This document shows positions 1 to 10,409 of a stretch of DNA of 64,000 nucleotides, one piece after another. A program made the position numbers and the translations under genes. The DNA is taken from positions 41,784,233 through 41,848,232 of the forward strand of contig JARWIR010000002.1 of the NCBI GenBank assembly GCA_029959085.1. The letters run 5' to 3'. The notes under the pieces are model-generated. The model did not search any database, had not been told where the DNA came from, and saw only the letters and a program-made list of their open reading frames with translations. The first letter of the stretch is position 1; every line of letters begins with the position of its first letter. This DNA comes from Nemophila menziesii. Its lineage: Eukaryota; Streptophyta; Magnoliopsida; Boraginales; Hydrophyllaceae.

Positions 1-1156
1 ATGGTATGAAACCTATAATTGTTTTATGAATTTATTGAATTTGGAAATTCCTTTAAATAAATTATCGTGATTAATTTGTATTTTACGTCTAACCTAGGTT
101 TGTAGACCTTGCTATGCGAGAGTATAAGGCTACACGTTTAGTAGTTTGGTTTGTTACCCTGATGGGGGTTCAATTAAAGAAAACCACACATAATTGTTTC
201 GTGTGTGGTAGTGATCTTATGGACTTGCCCTACTAGATAGTCAATAGGTTTAGATATAAACACCGATCATTGCGAAGGGTTCCCTTACCTAAGTACCCGG
301 GTAGTGTTGAAGTTGCCTCCTAAGCTACACTGACGGGGGTTAGGAGGAATTTAATATACCAAATATTTCTTTTATATCAAGGTCGGCCCTGATATTTTGG
401 AGGCCCTAAGCAAACTCACATAATGGGACTCTCGACATAAATAAAAATATTATTACTATTAGCATGGTTTGAGCTTTATATCTCATAAACTAAAACGTAC
501 AACATTACTACCAAGCTAACAATACTATTGTATATAATTATTAAAATCCAGGATATATATATACACACATACATATAATACATTTAGATTATCGGGGGCC
601 TTAAGCGGAGGCGTCTTTCGCATACACATAGGGACGACCCTATTTTATATCACACAGCTGTCCCTAAGACAATTAATGTAGAAACAGGGCTAGTGAGATT
701 ACTTGCTAGTTCTCTTGCTAAACTCTCATATTTTTCTCATTTTTGTTTTATTTCTTGTCTTCAATTGGATTCTTAGTTTATTAATCATTAATTATTCAAT
801 GTCCTAAAAAATTAAAAAAAAATTTAGTGTCTTTGCGTATTATTTTATCAACTTTCTCTTGTATACTTAGTAAGAACACTGTTCACAAACTCACTTTCGT
901 ATTCACTGAGATCGATATCTAGTTTACTTACTTATTACTTGAAAACAATCAGTTCACTTACGGAGAGATTATCATAGCCGTCTTAGGTGTATGTGCTTTA
1001 TCATCATTTATTTTCACCCCTTTGTCCCTACCATGAAGCTTCAATGAAGATTTTGAAACAACAAATGATTTTATTAAAAGAAAAATCAATTCATGCAACA
1101 ACAAATTTTTACAAGTTCATACGACCCTTCAACATATTCAACAAGGTCAACCTCTG
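1..1156 (+). mobile_element. Truncated LTR and leader of an RT-D-family retrotransposon
   Basis: The stretch matches 53882-55035 almost base for base, apart from scattered substitutions and small indels, so it is the 3' part of the same LTR followed by the start of the internal region. It begins at the window edge. It is cut at 1156, where the 3' LTR of RT-A starts, directly after a CTCTG that could be one half of a 5-bp target duplication. A MITE lies inside it at 378-642. No ORF of note is present; short open stretches near 990-1170 are probably the decayed start of gag. Confidence 0.75.
378..642. mobile_element. hAT-type MITE inside the LTR
   Basis: A 265-bp insertion has imperfect terminal inverted repeats: CAAGGTCGGCCCT at the left, and TAGGGTCGTCCCT read inward from the right. 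It is flanked by a perfect 8-bp direct repeat TTTTATAT at 370-377 and 643-650. An 8-bp duplication with a GGSCGGCCCT-like terminus is the signature of non-autonomous hAT elements. It encodes nothing. The same MITE sits at the same LTR position at 54259-54519. Confidence 0.8.
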
Positions 1157-2736
1157 TGGTGTGGCCTAAGGTGTGATAAAAAGATGTATAAAATAAGTGC
1201 AAATAAACACCCTAAGCTAACACGGTTCTGCAAGTATACAGATCGTATGCAAGTTTTAATGAATAAGTAAGATTCGTTCCTCAGGGATTACGAAGGTTAA
1301 GAAGAACTTATGCAAATTATTCAAGTGCAGATATTAAAGATAGAAAAGATCATACGCTAGTAGGAAGAAGAGATAGACAAATATTTATTTGGTTTTTAAA
1401 TAATAAAACTAAACTAATAAACTAAAGACAGAAACTAAATATATGAAAAGAAAAGAAGATAGTATGAAAGTTATAGCTTAGGTTTTACTAGTATGCACCA
1501 ATCCTTCTAATCCTATCTATTAGATCTAGTTTATAAGGGAGAATATTAGCTCTTGGTATACTTAGTCAAGATTCTAAATTCCCATACCTTAGACCTTGAG
1601 GCGACTAAGGGGGCTACGGCACAACCAAGAAGTGATTTCAAATAGGGTTATCAAACGCTACTAAGACCCTAAGCAAATACTGCAATCATTGGTGATATGG
1701 TGGTTAAAACAAACCCTAATGACTATCTAGTTAGAATCATGTTTTGTCAGAACTAATATCGACACTAGACGTTATGTGGTGGTTCAATAGTTAAACACCC
1801 TGTCAAGGAGACCATCTAACTACTATTAAGGTAATCCTAAACGTTGCGCACCGCAAGGAAAACATACATTAAATCAAAACACATAATCAAATATAAAGGT
1901 AAGTAGCTAATATCAGATTAAAACATGTAATTCCCACAGAAACGTAGATAGAAGAATTAGAATTCATAGTTTATACATGATGCAAAACCCAAGCTAATAG
2001 AATTAATTCATACAAAGAAAAGAAGAGAAAAGAATTACAAAATAAGAGGTTGAAGGAGACATGATTGATGCACAGCTCCTTCCACACTTCTTCTCTTGTG
2101 TTGCAGCTTCCTCTTCGCCTTGAGGTCTGTCCAAGGATGATTTTAGAGTGTTAAGAGGCTGTATTTATAGGGTATAGGAAGACCTAATTCGTTTTCATGA
2201 AGGAGAAGGAAAGTAATTGACTCCTAGCCCAACTCAAATTCGTATGGAAATAAAGATAAACACTGCTGGACCGTTTTGAGCATATCTTATTCGTTATTGG
2301 TCGGTTTCTGCTCCATAATATACCAAAAGAATCGTAACAGAATTGTCTTTTTCTCTATGAAAGGAAATTACCAAAATCGGCCTATTTCTTAGGTAAATAA
2401 CCACTTCTTTAGGCGTGTACTGCCGAAATTCAGTTTTAGGCAGCTTTACCTTTTCCTAATTGAACTCTATTTCCTTCTATCTCCAATTACCATGCATATC
2501 TCTTTCCATATCTTGTAGTCTTTGACTTGGACTCTAATTAATCTCCATAATTATCTTTAAAGCTTCACTCTAAATAAACAATTAAACCCAATATGCTCTA
2601 AAAATATTATGTTACTAAATCAAGACCCAAAATAGGAAAGTAACTAAATTAACCTAAAGTCGACCTATAAACAAAAAAATAAGCCTAAAATGATGTATCT
2701 GAAGTATATTATATTATCACAAGTGAGGAGACATCA
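1157..2736 (-). repeat. RT-A 3' LTR
   Basis: A 1580-bp LTR begins on the plus strand with TGGTGTGGCCTAAGG and ends with GAGACATCA, that is, TGATGTCTC to CACACCA on its own strand. It aligns along its length with the LTRs of RT-B, RT-C and RT-E. A TATAAATA box lies at 2162-2169 on the minus strand. The polypurine tract adjoins it at 2737, which identifies it as the 3' LTR. Confidence 0.88.
2162..2169 (-). promoter_or_regulatory. TATA box of RT-A LTR
   Basis: TATAAATA on the minus strand, at the same LTR position as the boxes in the other family members. It is inferred to set the U3/R boundary; it is not tested. Confidence 0.6.
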
Positions 2737-2753
2737 AGACCCCCAACTCAAAG
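2737..2753 (-). promoter_or_regulatory. Polypurine tract of RT-A
   Basis: CTTTGAGTTGGGGGTCT on the minus strand directly precedes the LTR start TGATGTCTC. The same tract precedes the 3' LTR in RT-C, RT-D and RT-E. It is the expected primer for plus-strand DNA synthesis. Confidence 0.8.
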
Positions 2754-4158
2754 TTGTATCGTCCCGATACAATAAAAGTAAAGAACAGTAGGTTAGTCAA
2801 GAAGAAGAAGTAGGAGGAGAATAAGAACAGAACACAATGAATGATCCTAGAGCAAAATATCTAAAAAATCTCATGTAGTAATGTTCAAGAAATAATGCAC
2901 AAATATGCTTAATATACATGTAATCAACAATCCATAAATTCGAGTCCAGATTAATTTCGCAATGCCAGAAGGAGAGGATGATAACTTAGTTCATGTTAAT
3001 GGCTATAGGTTGTTCATAGGTCCTAAATAACATCCAATGGTCCACTTACCTATTACCTAATAGCTCAATTGTTCCTCCATCTAGTAGTTAGAAATCCTAA
3101 GGTCTTGGGTTATAACTTGGCTTAAGGACGGGTGTGGTATATTTGGATAATGAAAAGCGAGCTTTTGGCTCTCTCCTCACTAGCCATCAACGAATCGCCC
3201 TAGAGCTTGAGTTTTCACTCGAAGATGTTCTCACTCAATCCAATTTATTGATGCTTTTGATGTGCATCCCCAATAAATCCAATAAAAACCATTGATGATA
3301 TAAAATCCACTTTGCCGGTCCGAATATATATTCCTTTCATATCAATTTTTTTCTTTTGTATAGCTATGATTCTCTTTTTGATGTTCGAGATATCACGCTA
3401 TTTTTCATATATATATTCCTTCTTTTTATGCCCTTGTTGGCAAATTTAGCTCGTAGCTTCTTTTCCATTCACTATTATCCCCGCAAAGGGTTACAATAAT
3501 AACAATTTCATCATCAATAGAATCACAAATATAATTCCCAAAACCCAATGTTTCCTAATGATGAAACACACCACCCCAAACTCAAGCTCTAAAACGAGTT
3601 GTCTCAGGTTTTGCGATTCGAGTGCAGGTCATGTAGATAAGTCCTACAAACTAAGGGTATGGATTATAATGTGGTTCAATAAAAAGGCTTTAGAAAGGCT
3701 CAGAGGGGTTAAGACGGATAAATAACAATAATTAAATAAAAGGGTGAGAAGGTATAAAAGGCTTCAAGTGTTTTAATCATGAAAGAACTGCCTTATTCAT
3801 TTTTCTAACTACCAGATTTTGTTACTTTTTCACTAATAGTTCATAGATAAGTGGGTTTTCAGCTAATTTTAAACCTCACGTTCTACACACCAAATAACTA
3901 TTCTTAAGTTTCAACGTGAATTCTTAGCATTGCTCATTAACTTTTCTATCCTTTATTTCCTGTTTTCATACATGCATCTAGACAATTTTGTTGCATCTTT
4001 CAAAAGCATACTACTTACTCTCATTGACCTAATAAAATCATGCTCAAATAGGTACATTCAAGATATTCTATGCCTAAATTCAACCTAAAAATTTTAAATT
4101 TTATGCAAAAACAAAAAGGAAGATGAGGACAACGAATCCCCACCCCCAACTCAAAAAT
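2754..4158 (-). other. 3' untranslated region of RT-A
   Basis: About 1.4 kb between the 3' ORF hairpins and the polypurine tract. It has no credible ORF and aligns with the equivalent regions of RT-C (25270-26700), RT-D (51650-53050) and RT-E (57780-59200). The fragment at 55620-56233 also matches its 3080-3680 part. Confidence 0.7.
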
Positions 4159-4178
4159 GAGCCGTGTCCCCACGACTC
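4159..4178 (-). other. Conserved 8-bp stem hairpin downstream of the 3' ORF (RT-A)
   Basis: GAGTCGTG, loop GGGA, CACGGCTC on the minus strand; one pair would be G-U in RNA. The same hairpin occurs at 12682-12701, 25237-25256 and 59206-59225. A PPT-like G tract follows it. Confidence 0.7.
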
Positions 4179-4265
4179 GAAAAAGACTCATTAAGGAAAT
4201 AAAATTTAAAATTAGCATACATATTGCACATAAAGAAATGGTAGGGAAAAAGAAAACATACTCTT

Positions 4266-4281
4266 CGAGGCTATCACCTCG
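4266..4281 (-). other. Hairpin over the 3' ORF stop codon (RT-A)
   Basis: CGAGGT, loop GATA, GCCTCG on the minus strand, with a G-U wobble at the loop end. It is the counterpart of the perfect stem at 12583-12598 in RT-B. The stop codon of the intact ORF falls in the loop and stem edge. Confidence 0.65.
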
Positions 4282-4877
4282 CCTTATCGATACTCGGATT
4301 AAATCTAATGTATCTTCTTCACCCAACTTCTTATTCACTTTTTGTTCAGGACACGTGATCATAATAAGATATTGCATTATATAACGTTATGGGATAGATC
4401 GAAAATTCGTATCACCTCCTCATAGATCAACTGTGCCACATCTTCCTCTTCTCCTCACACAATACAATTCACAAAAAGAACGTTTAGAGCGTCTTACCGT
4501 TAACGTAGACCAACCCAATCTTTCCAAATCTTCATGAATCTTCTTGTATTCTCCGTCAACTTCTTCTTCAAATACTTTCTTATAAGAAAAAGGTAGTTCC
4601 TTTAATTGTTCCATGGAGAAGCTATCAGGGCCCTTGAAGCTTTCTCTTTTTCTTTGGGTATAAGGTCTCTATAGAGGTTGTGTTGTCTTCTTCACTAAAT
4701 TTGGAATCTTTTTACTCATTGAATCAAACACAGCTAGCTAACCTCTCTTTTCATAACCTATTTACCTTTTGAATTGTAACTAGGACTTTTCTCACTTGAT
4801 TTCTTCTCAATTAAATCCAATACCTTGATTCTCTTCATCTCCCATACAGTAGATAATGTTCATGTTCTCTTAATCAT
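4270..4877 (-). pseudogene. Decayed 3' ORF of RT-A (PF20167-like, internally deleted)
   Basis: Reading from an ATG at 4877 just downstream of a PPT-like motif (4883-4899), pieces match the 3' ORF of RT-B. The clearest is QLKELPFSYKKVFEEE followed by GWSTLTVRRS (4614-4480). About 370 bp of the middle of the ORF is missing: the WST..RRS segment is joined directly to the part encoding EEEDVAQLIYEE, which is out of frame. RT-E has the same deletion, so it was present in their common ancestor. Several stops and frameshifts make it non-coding. Confidence 0.7.
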
Positions 4878-5309
4878 ATCAATTGACCCCCAACTCAAAG
4901 CTTTAACCACTCTTGAAATTTGAAACTCTTGATTATTGGTTGTACAAGCTTTATTGGGTTAGGAGAGGTGATTGGATGATGATTCTCTATGTGGGTAAGA
5001 TGGATTCTTCATGGATTGGTATGGATTTAAGAAATTGTAGGATGAATTTCTGAAATTTATGCTTTTGATTCTTGGATGCAAGGTGTTTTGGTATGATATG
5101 GGTGGTTGAATCTTCTTTGTAATGATGTGGAGAATGAATTGGATGTGTTTTCATGGTGATTGGGTAGTGTTTTGATGTTTGGGGAAGGTTTTATGAAGCT
5201 CAATGAAGTTGGGAGAGATTTGGAGAAGACAAAGAGGCTTGAGGTTTAATAAATTCGGAATAATGATATTAACCCTCCTTTTAAACCTTAAATCCCGTTT
5301 TCTCTCTCC

Positions 5310-5582
5310 AGGCGGCAACCTGCAGTATACCGCGCAAAGGGTCCGGTATACCGCCACATCTGATGCTCCAAAAAATTTCGTCCGTCAATAAACGTGCGCC
5401 ACATACCCGTGACACGGGTTTTTGCTCTCGCGGTATACCGCGCATATGGTCCGGTATACCGGACTCATCGATCAGATTTTTTTTCTCCTCTGGATAAAAC
5501 ACGTGGCATCCACCCGTGGTACGGGTCTTCTTACCTGTGGTATACCGCGGCTGAGGTCCGGTATACCGCACCGGTGGTCAAA
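5310..5582. repeat. GC-rich palindromic tandem array of RT-A
   Basis: About 2.4 units with a period near 108 bp (GTATAC cores at 5325, 5433 and 5540). Each unit carries the palindrome CGGTATACCG twice and an ACCCGTG-CACGGGT palindrome. It lies between gag and the 3' ORF, as in RT-B, RT-C and RT-E. Open frames over it are a by-product of its GC content. Confidence 0.8.
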
Positions 5583-5740
5583 ATTTTCCGAAAAAATTTG
5601 GTCTTCATTCCCCACCTCGATTTCTCCAATACCTAAGCATCAAAAACACTAATACCTTTCTCAAATATGCATTGTCAACTAAAATTAACTAAGCTAAACA
5701 TAAATTAAAAACTAAAAATGTAAAAACATAAAAGAAATTA

Positions 5741-5754
5741 CGGGTTGTCTCCCG
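5741..5754 (-). other. Conserved post-gag motif CGGGAGACAACCCG (RT-A)
   Basis: Short inverted repeat CGGG-AGACAA-CCCG a few dozen bases after the gag-ORF stop position. It occurs in all four family members (10396-10409, 23099-23112, 60764-60777) and resembles the GGGAGGCAACCC motif often seen after the coding region of plant Tat/Athila elements. Confidence 0.6.
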
Positions 5755-5797
5755 TATAGCACTTTTGTTTAACGTCTTTTAAAGTTAGACGTGTTAC

Positions 5798-7299
5798 TGA
5801 TGTCTCCTCATTTGTGATAGATTTATGTTAAGATGAGACATCATTTTTAGTGTTTTAGAAGTCAATAATGTCGATTTTCTTGAGTTTTAGTGCACTTTCC
5901 TATTTTGTGTCTTGATTTGTAGAAATAATATTTTTAGAGCATATTGGGTTTAATTGTTTATTTAGTGTGAATCTTTAAAGATAATTATGGAGATTAATTA
6001 GAGTCCAAGTCAAAGACAACAACTTATGGAAAGAGATTTACATGCTAATTGGAGAAAAGGAAATAAAAGCTAAAAAGATGGAAAAGGAAAAGCTGCCTAA
6101 ATCTGGGATTCTGCACACTCGTCTAAAGATTGGTGTTTTTACCTAAGAAATATGCCGAATTTGGAAATTTCCTTCGAAAGGGCCTAGATAATTCTGTTGC
6201 GATTCTTTTGGTATCTTGTGGAGCAAAATCGAACCAATAACGAAGAAGATACGCTCAAAACGGTGCAGCAGTGTTTATCTTTATTTCTATACGAATTTGA
6301 GTTGGGCTAGAAGTCCATTACCTTAACTATTCCTCAAAAAAACGAATTAGGTCTTCTAAACACCTATAAATACACCCTTATATCACTTGTAAATCATCCT
6401 TGCCTCATAGTAATTAGTTCTTAAGGTTTTATTCTTCCAGTTTATTATAGAGAGCAAGATGATGTCTTTTGTAATTTCTTTTAGTTTATTTCCTTCAGGT
6501 ATGAACTAAACCTCCCATAGCTTGGGTTTTGCACATGTATAATCTATGAATTCTAATTCTTCTATCTAAGTTTCTTTGGGAATTATATGTTTTAATCTGA
6601 TATTAGCTACTTACTTTATATTTGCTTATGGGTTTTGATTTAATGTCTTTCCTAGAATTGATCACTTTAGGATTGTTTTAATAGTAGTTAGATGGTCTCC
6701 TTGACAGGGTGTTTAACTATTGAACCACCACATAATGTCTAGTGTCGATAGCAGTTCTGACAAAACATACTTCTAACTAAATAGTCATTAGGGTTTGCAG
6801 TATTTGCTTAGGGCCTTAGTGGCGTTTGATAACCCTATTTGAAATCACTTCTTGGTTGTGACGTAGCCCCCTTAGTCGCTTTCAAGGTCTAAGCTTGGGG
6901 AATTTAGAATCCTGACTAAGTATTACCAAGAGCTAATATTCTCCCTTATGAACTAGATCTATAGATAGAATTAGAAGGATTAGTGCATACTAGCAAAACC
7001 TAAGCTATACTTCTCATCTCATATTCTTAATATTTTACTTTATTGTCTTTATTTTCCTAGTTTTAATTAGTTAATCTCGAATTCTTATTGCTTTAGTTTC
7101 TGTCTTCTAATTATTTACTTTTACTCGTAATTTCTACTCACGTGATTAACACACTTAAGTCCCTGAGAACGAACTCTACTTATCATTAAAACTTGCATAC
7201 GTCCTGTAATACTTGTAGTACTGTGCCTGTCTAGGGTGAGAGTGCATAGTTTTCCATACTTAAATTGATCTTATTTTTATCACACCCTAGGCGACACCA
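5798..7299 (+). repeat. RT-B 5' LTR
   Basis: 1502 bp from TGATGTCTCC to GGCGACACCA, alignable with both LTRs of RT-C. The first 50 bases contain a perfect 9-bp inverted repeat, TGATGTCTC and GAGACATCA. A TATA box lies at 6365. The PBS starts six bases after its end. Confidence 0.88.
6365..6372 (+). promoter_or_regulatory. TATA box of RT-B 5' LTR
   Basis: TATAAATA in the context CACCTATAAATACA, shared with the RT-C LTRs. Confidence 0.6.
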
Positions 7300-7305
7300 A
7301 GTTTT

Positions 7306-7323
7306 TGGCGCCGCTGCCGGGGA
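7306..7323 (+). promoter_or_regulatory. Primer binding site, tRNA-Asp (RT-B)
   Basis: TGGCGCCGCTGCCGGGGA is complementary to the 3' end of plant tRNA-Asp, including CCA, with one mismatch. This PBS is typical of Athila/Tat-lineage gypsy elements. Confidence 0.85.
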
Positions 7324-7545
7324 CTTGTGTCTCGTTAGCGTGTCGGTTATCTATTTCGAGTTTTAGTTTTTAATTAGTTTTTACTTTTCAGTTTTTAGTT
7401 TAGTTTTAGTCGTTATTTTTCCAGATTTACGCTTGGGTTTGCTTTAGCCTTTTTCAGGTTTCACAGTGTTTAATTCTTGGCCTCCCTTATCGGAGCCTGA
7501 GAGGAGCTTCAGACCTTACAACAAACGAGAGCCTTAAGAAGAGTA

Positions 7546-10347
7546 ATGGCAACCCGAGATCCACCAGTTGGAGGAGGACAACAATTACCAGGAGGAGGAT
7601 TGCAACAAGATCCAATACTTGGACCACCACTCGGTGGAGTGCAGAATAACCAACAAGGTGGACAACAACAAGAGCTACCACTTGGTGGACAAGGAGTACA
7701 GCTACCAGCAGGAGGAGGTAATGGGAATAACCTTAATAATCAACAGAACCGAGTTGAACAAGATCTACCTGGCCTTAACGTACCATTCCATGTTCAACCC
7801 ATCGGTTACCGCCCTCCTGAGATTCCGAATATCAAATTTAGACCCGATCCGGGTATGCTCAGTCAATTTCAAAGTTTCGGACTCTATACTGGTACAGCAA
7901 TATAAGATCCGGTAAAAGCGATTTAGAAGTTTATGCAGATTTGTGATGCCTACATTACTCCTGGCATTACACGCGAGCAACTGTATTGTCATATGTTTTC
8001 GTTTTTCTTGACCGGAAGAGCTAGCGATTGGCTAGAGATACAACCACATGGAACCATTCACTCTTGGAGAGAACTTCAAGCCGCATTCTTTAACAGATTT
8101 TATCTGAAGAGCATGAGACTTAAAGATCAAACCGAGCTTGCAAGATTTTGCCAAGAAGATGGAGAAACAGTGGGAGAAGCATGGACAAGGTTTCAACAAA
8201 AAATAACTAGATGTCCGCTCCATGGTTATACACCTGCTCTACAACATGCTATGTTCTATGAAGGTCTTAATGATAAAGGTAGAGAAAAGGTGGATAACAT
8301 TGGAAAGGGTAATTTCGTGTCCATGAATCACAATGAAGCTTCTGAGGTGCTAGAGAATATTATGGAACAAGAAAGAAGTTGGCCTTCAACGCGAGCTTCT
8401 GTAGCAAAGACCCGAGGAACGCTTCGTTTAGATGCAGAAACTGCGAACTCAACTCAAATATCCTCTTTAGAAAATCAAATCAAGGTGCTGAAAATCGCGA
8501 TGGAGAAGAATATAGCCGCAACAAAGGTAGTGCAAGAAGCACAAGGTTGTCAACAATGTGGAGTTAACGATCATTCATGGGAAGAGTGCGAAACAAATCC
8601 GCAATCTGTTTACTTTATATCCAACCGATGGGGCAACCGCAACCATCTGGGTATGCAGTATTCAAATCCACAAGGGGCTGCTAATCCTGGTCATTATCAA
8701 CCACGACCCCAGAACAACTCTTACCAACAGAGAGGTCAGTACCAAAATCGATATCAGAGTAGACCTGCTCCTCCACAACAACCTGTTCAAGACGCCTATA
8801 CCGATACTTTAGGTCAGAAAGCTTTACCTCAATATCCGCAAGAAGGAGCTATAGACAGTACACAGATAGCACAAGCTCTAGACCGTTTGACCACGACTAT
8901 AAACGCTCAGGACGAGAAGGTCAGAGTACACGATGGCATACTTCAGATGCTAAGTACTCAAGTAGAACAGTTAAATAAAGTGTTAACAAGTGTAGTAGAA
9001 CAAAAAGAAGTAAAGGCAATCGAAGGAGGTGAAAACAATGTTGGGTTCGAAGCTTGCAAGGCTATATGCCTTGAAATTGAAGAAGAAAAAGAAGAAATAC
9101 CACATGCTGCCATTAGTGCCGTGGAAATTCCGAGTACTGAAGAAGAACCAACCAAGTCTAGCCCCGTGGAATCTGACTGTTCTGAAATTTATGTGGAGGA
9201 CGATCAAGAGAAAGCCGCGTTCATAGAGTTACTGAGGAAGGTGCAAGAGGAGATTAGATCGGTAGTAGAATATGCAGCTGAGTTGGCTAAAGAGAAAGAG
9301 GAAGAAGCCTCAAGAGAGGAATCGAAAGATAAAGTGGCACCTGCTGTGCTAGAGGAGAAAGAAGAAGAGAAGGTGGAATCGTCACCTGTTGTTCGACCAG
9401 TGTCATTGACTATTCCTGATACAAATCCTAAAGATGACACTGCTCTCAAGACATTTGTAGAGGCGTACCATCCTGAAAATATCAACGCCCAAATGCTTGA
9501 GATTGCGAAGAGAGGACTTACACCGCAACAGGTTTATTCACAAGTTATTCCTGAGAAAGAGGCGAGTGTAGAGATCCCGAGAGAGAACCTGAGGGTTTCA
9601 AGAAGAAGTGAGAGAGAGCTACCTACAAAACTTAAAGATCCGGGAAGTTTCAATCTTCCTATTCAATTACATGGTATGCTCAAGGTGAAAGCTATGTACG
9701 ATGTGGTATCTGGTGTGAATCTTATGCCTAAGTCCGTGTTCGAGAGACTTGGACTTCAGAAATCAGAGAAAACTCTAGTGAAGTTGCAGTTTGCTGACAA
9801 CTCAGTGAAAAGGACATGGGGAACAGTGGAGGACGTCTTAGTCCGTGCAGGTAATATCACCATCCCTACTGATTTTGTTATTCTTGAGTTTGATGCAGAT
9901 AAGCAGGTTCCAATCATACTTGGACGACCCTTCATGGCCACAAGTCAAAGTGTGATCAACTTCCAAGATGGGACCATCACCCTTCATGCAAAGAATGTAT
10001 CCGAGACCTTCTATGTCTTGGGTAAGAAACCAAGGAAGTTGGATCCCACCGTGCCTATCATCCACAGCCTTTCACATCACAAAGTCCCTCCTGAGGAGAT
10101 CCACTTAAAGCCCGTGGATACTGAGCCAAACATTGAGTTTGGGGTTGGCCATGAAGTTTTATGGAAAGCTCACAAACGCGAGAATAGGCCACGAAGTTTC
10201 AAAGACTCGTGGATGGGACCATTCATTGTCACTAAGGTCGTTTCAGCCAAGGTGATAGAAATTTGCCCCAAAACTGGTGTCAATCGCAGATTAGTTGACG
10301 TTCATAGCCTTACTCGTTGTTGGGGAGGCTATATTCGCAAATCTTGA
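7546..10347 (+). pseudogene. gag-pro: gag - retropepsin - integrase C-terminal tail polyprotein of RT-B
   Basis: One frame of 934 codons from ATG 7546 (the first ATG after the leader) carries only two stops, TAA at 7903 and TAG at 7924; after that 804 codons are open. Domains in order: Gly/Gln-rich N-terminus; Retrotrans_gag-like core about residues 120-250 (motif RFCQEDGETVGEAWTRF); zinc knuckle C-x2-C-x4-H-x4-C from residue 335; Glu-rich linker; Athila-type retropepsin about 697-830, with active-site region YDVVSGVNLMP (Asp 719) and flap ILGRPFMAT. At about 865-931 a segment (VGHEVLWKAH ... SWMGPFIVTKV) resembles the region after the integrase core of gypsy elements. RT, RNase H and the DDE core are absent. 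The first Gly of the usual D-x-G is Val, so protease activity is doubtful. Both stops are C-to-T changes relative to RT-C. Confidence 0.82.
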
Positions 10348-10395
10348 CAGAGGTAACACGTCTAACTTTAAAAGAAGTTAAACAAAAGTGCTGTT

Positions 10396-10409
10396 CGGGA
10401 GACAACCCG
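10396..10409 (+). other. Conserved post-gag motif (RT-B)
   Basis: CGGGAGACAACCCG, 48 bases after the stop codon; see the RT-A counterpart at 5741. Confidence 0.6.

Larger units (their letters stand above)
1157..5797 (-). mobile_element. RT-A: 3' half of an Athila-like non-autonomous LTR retrotransposon
   Basis: Read on the minus strand this is, from its 3' end, LTR (1157-2736), polypurine tract, long 3' untranslated region, decayed 3' ORF, GC-rich palindromic array, and the post-gag motif. It stops at 5797, where RT-B starts. The break lies in the segment directly after the gag-ORF stop of related elements (compare 10348-10372), so gag, PBS and 5' LTR are missing. RT-E is its closest relative here: both share an internal deletion of the 3' ORF. 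No reverse transcriptase is present. Confidence 0.85.

Noticed and set aside
4021..4377. 118-codon minus-strand frame in RT-A
   Set aside because: Its first half is the decayed 3' ORF tail read past the conserved stop in a shifted frame; the rest is untranslated region.
5281..5652. Open frames of 70-96 codons on both strands over the GC-rich array of RT-A; likewise 10465-10985 in RT-B and 60282-60685 in RT-E
   Set aside because: They lie on palindromic tandem DNA, are open in several frames at once, are not conserved between elements and match no family.
7306..7323. tRNA gene
   Set aside because: Only the 18-base complement of a tRNA 3' end is present, beside an LTR: a primer binding site.
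7487..7681. Hydrophobic 64-codon minus-strand frame opposite the gag start
   Set aside because: Shadow of the Gly/Gln-rich gag N-terminus on the other strand.
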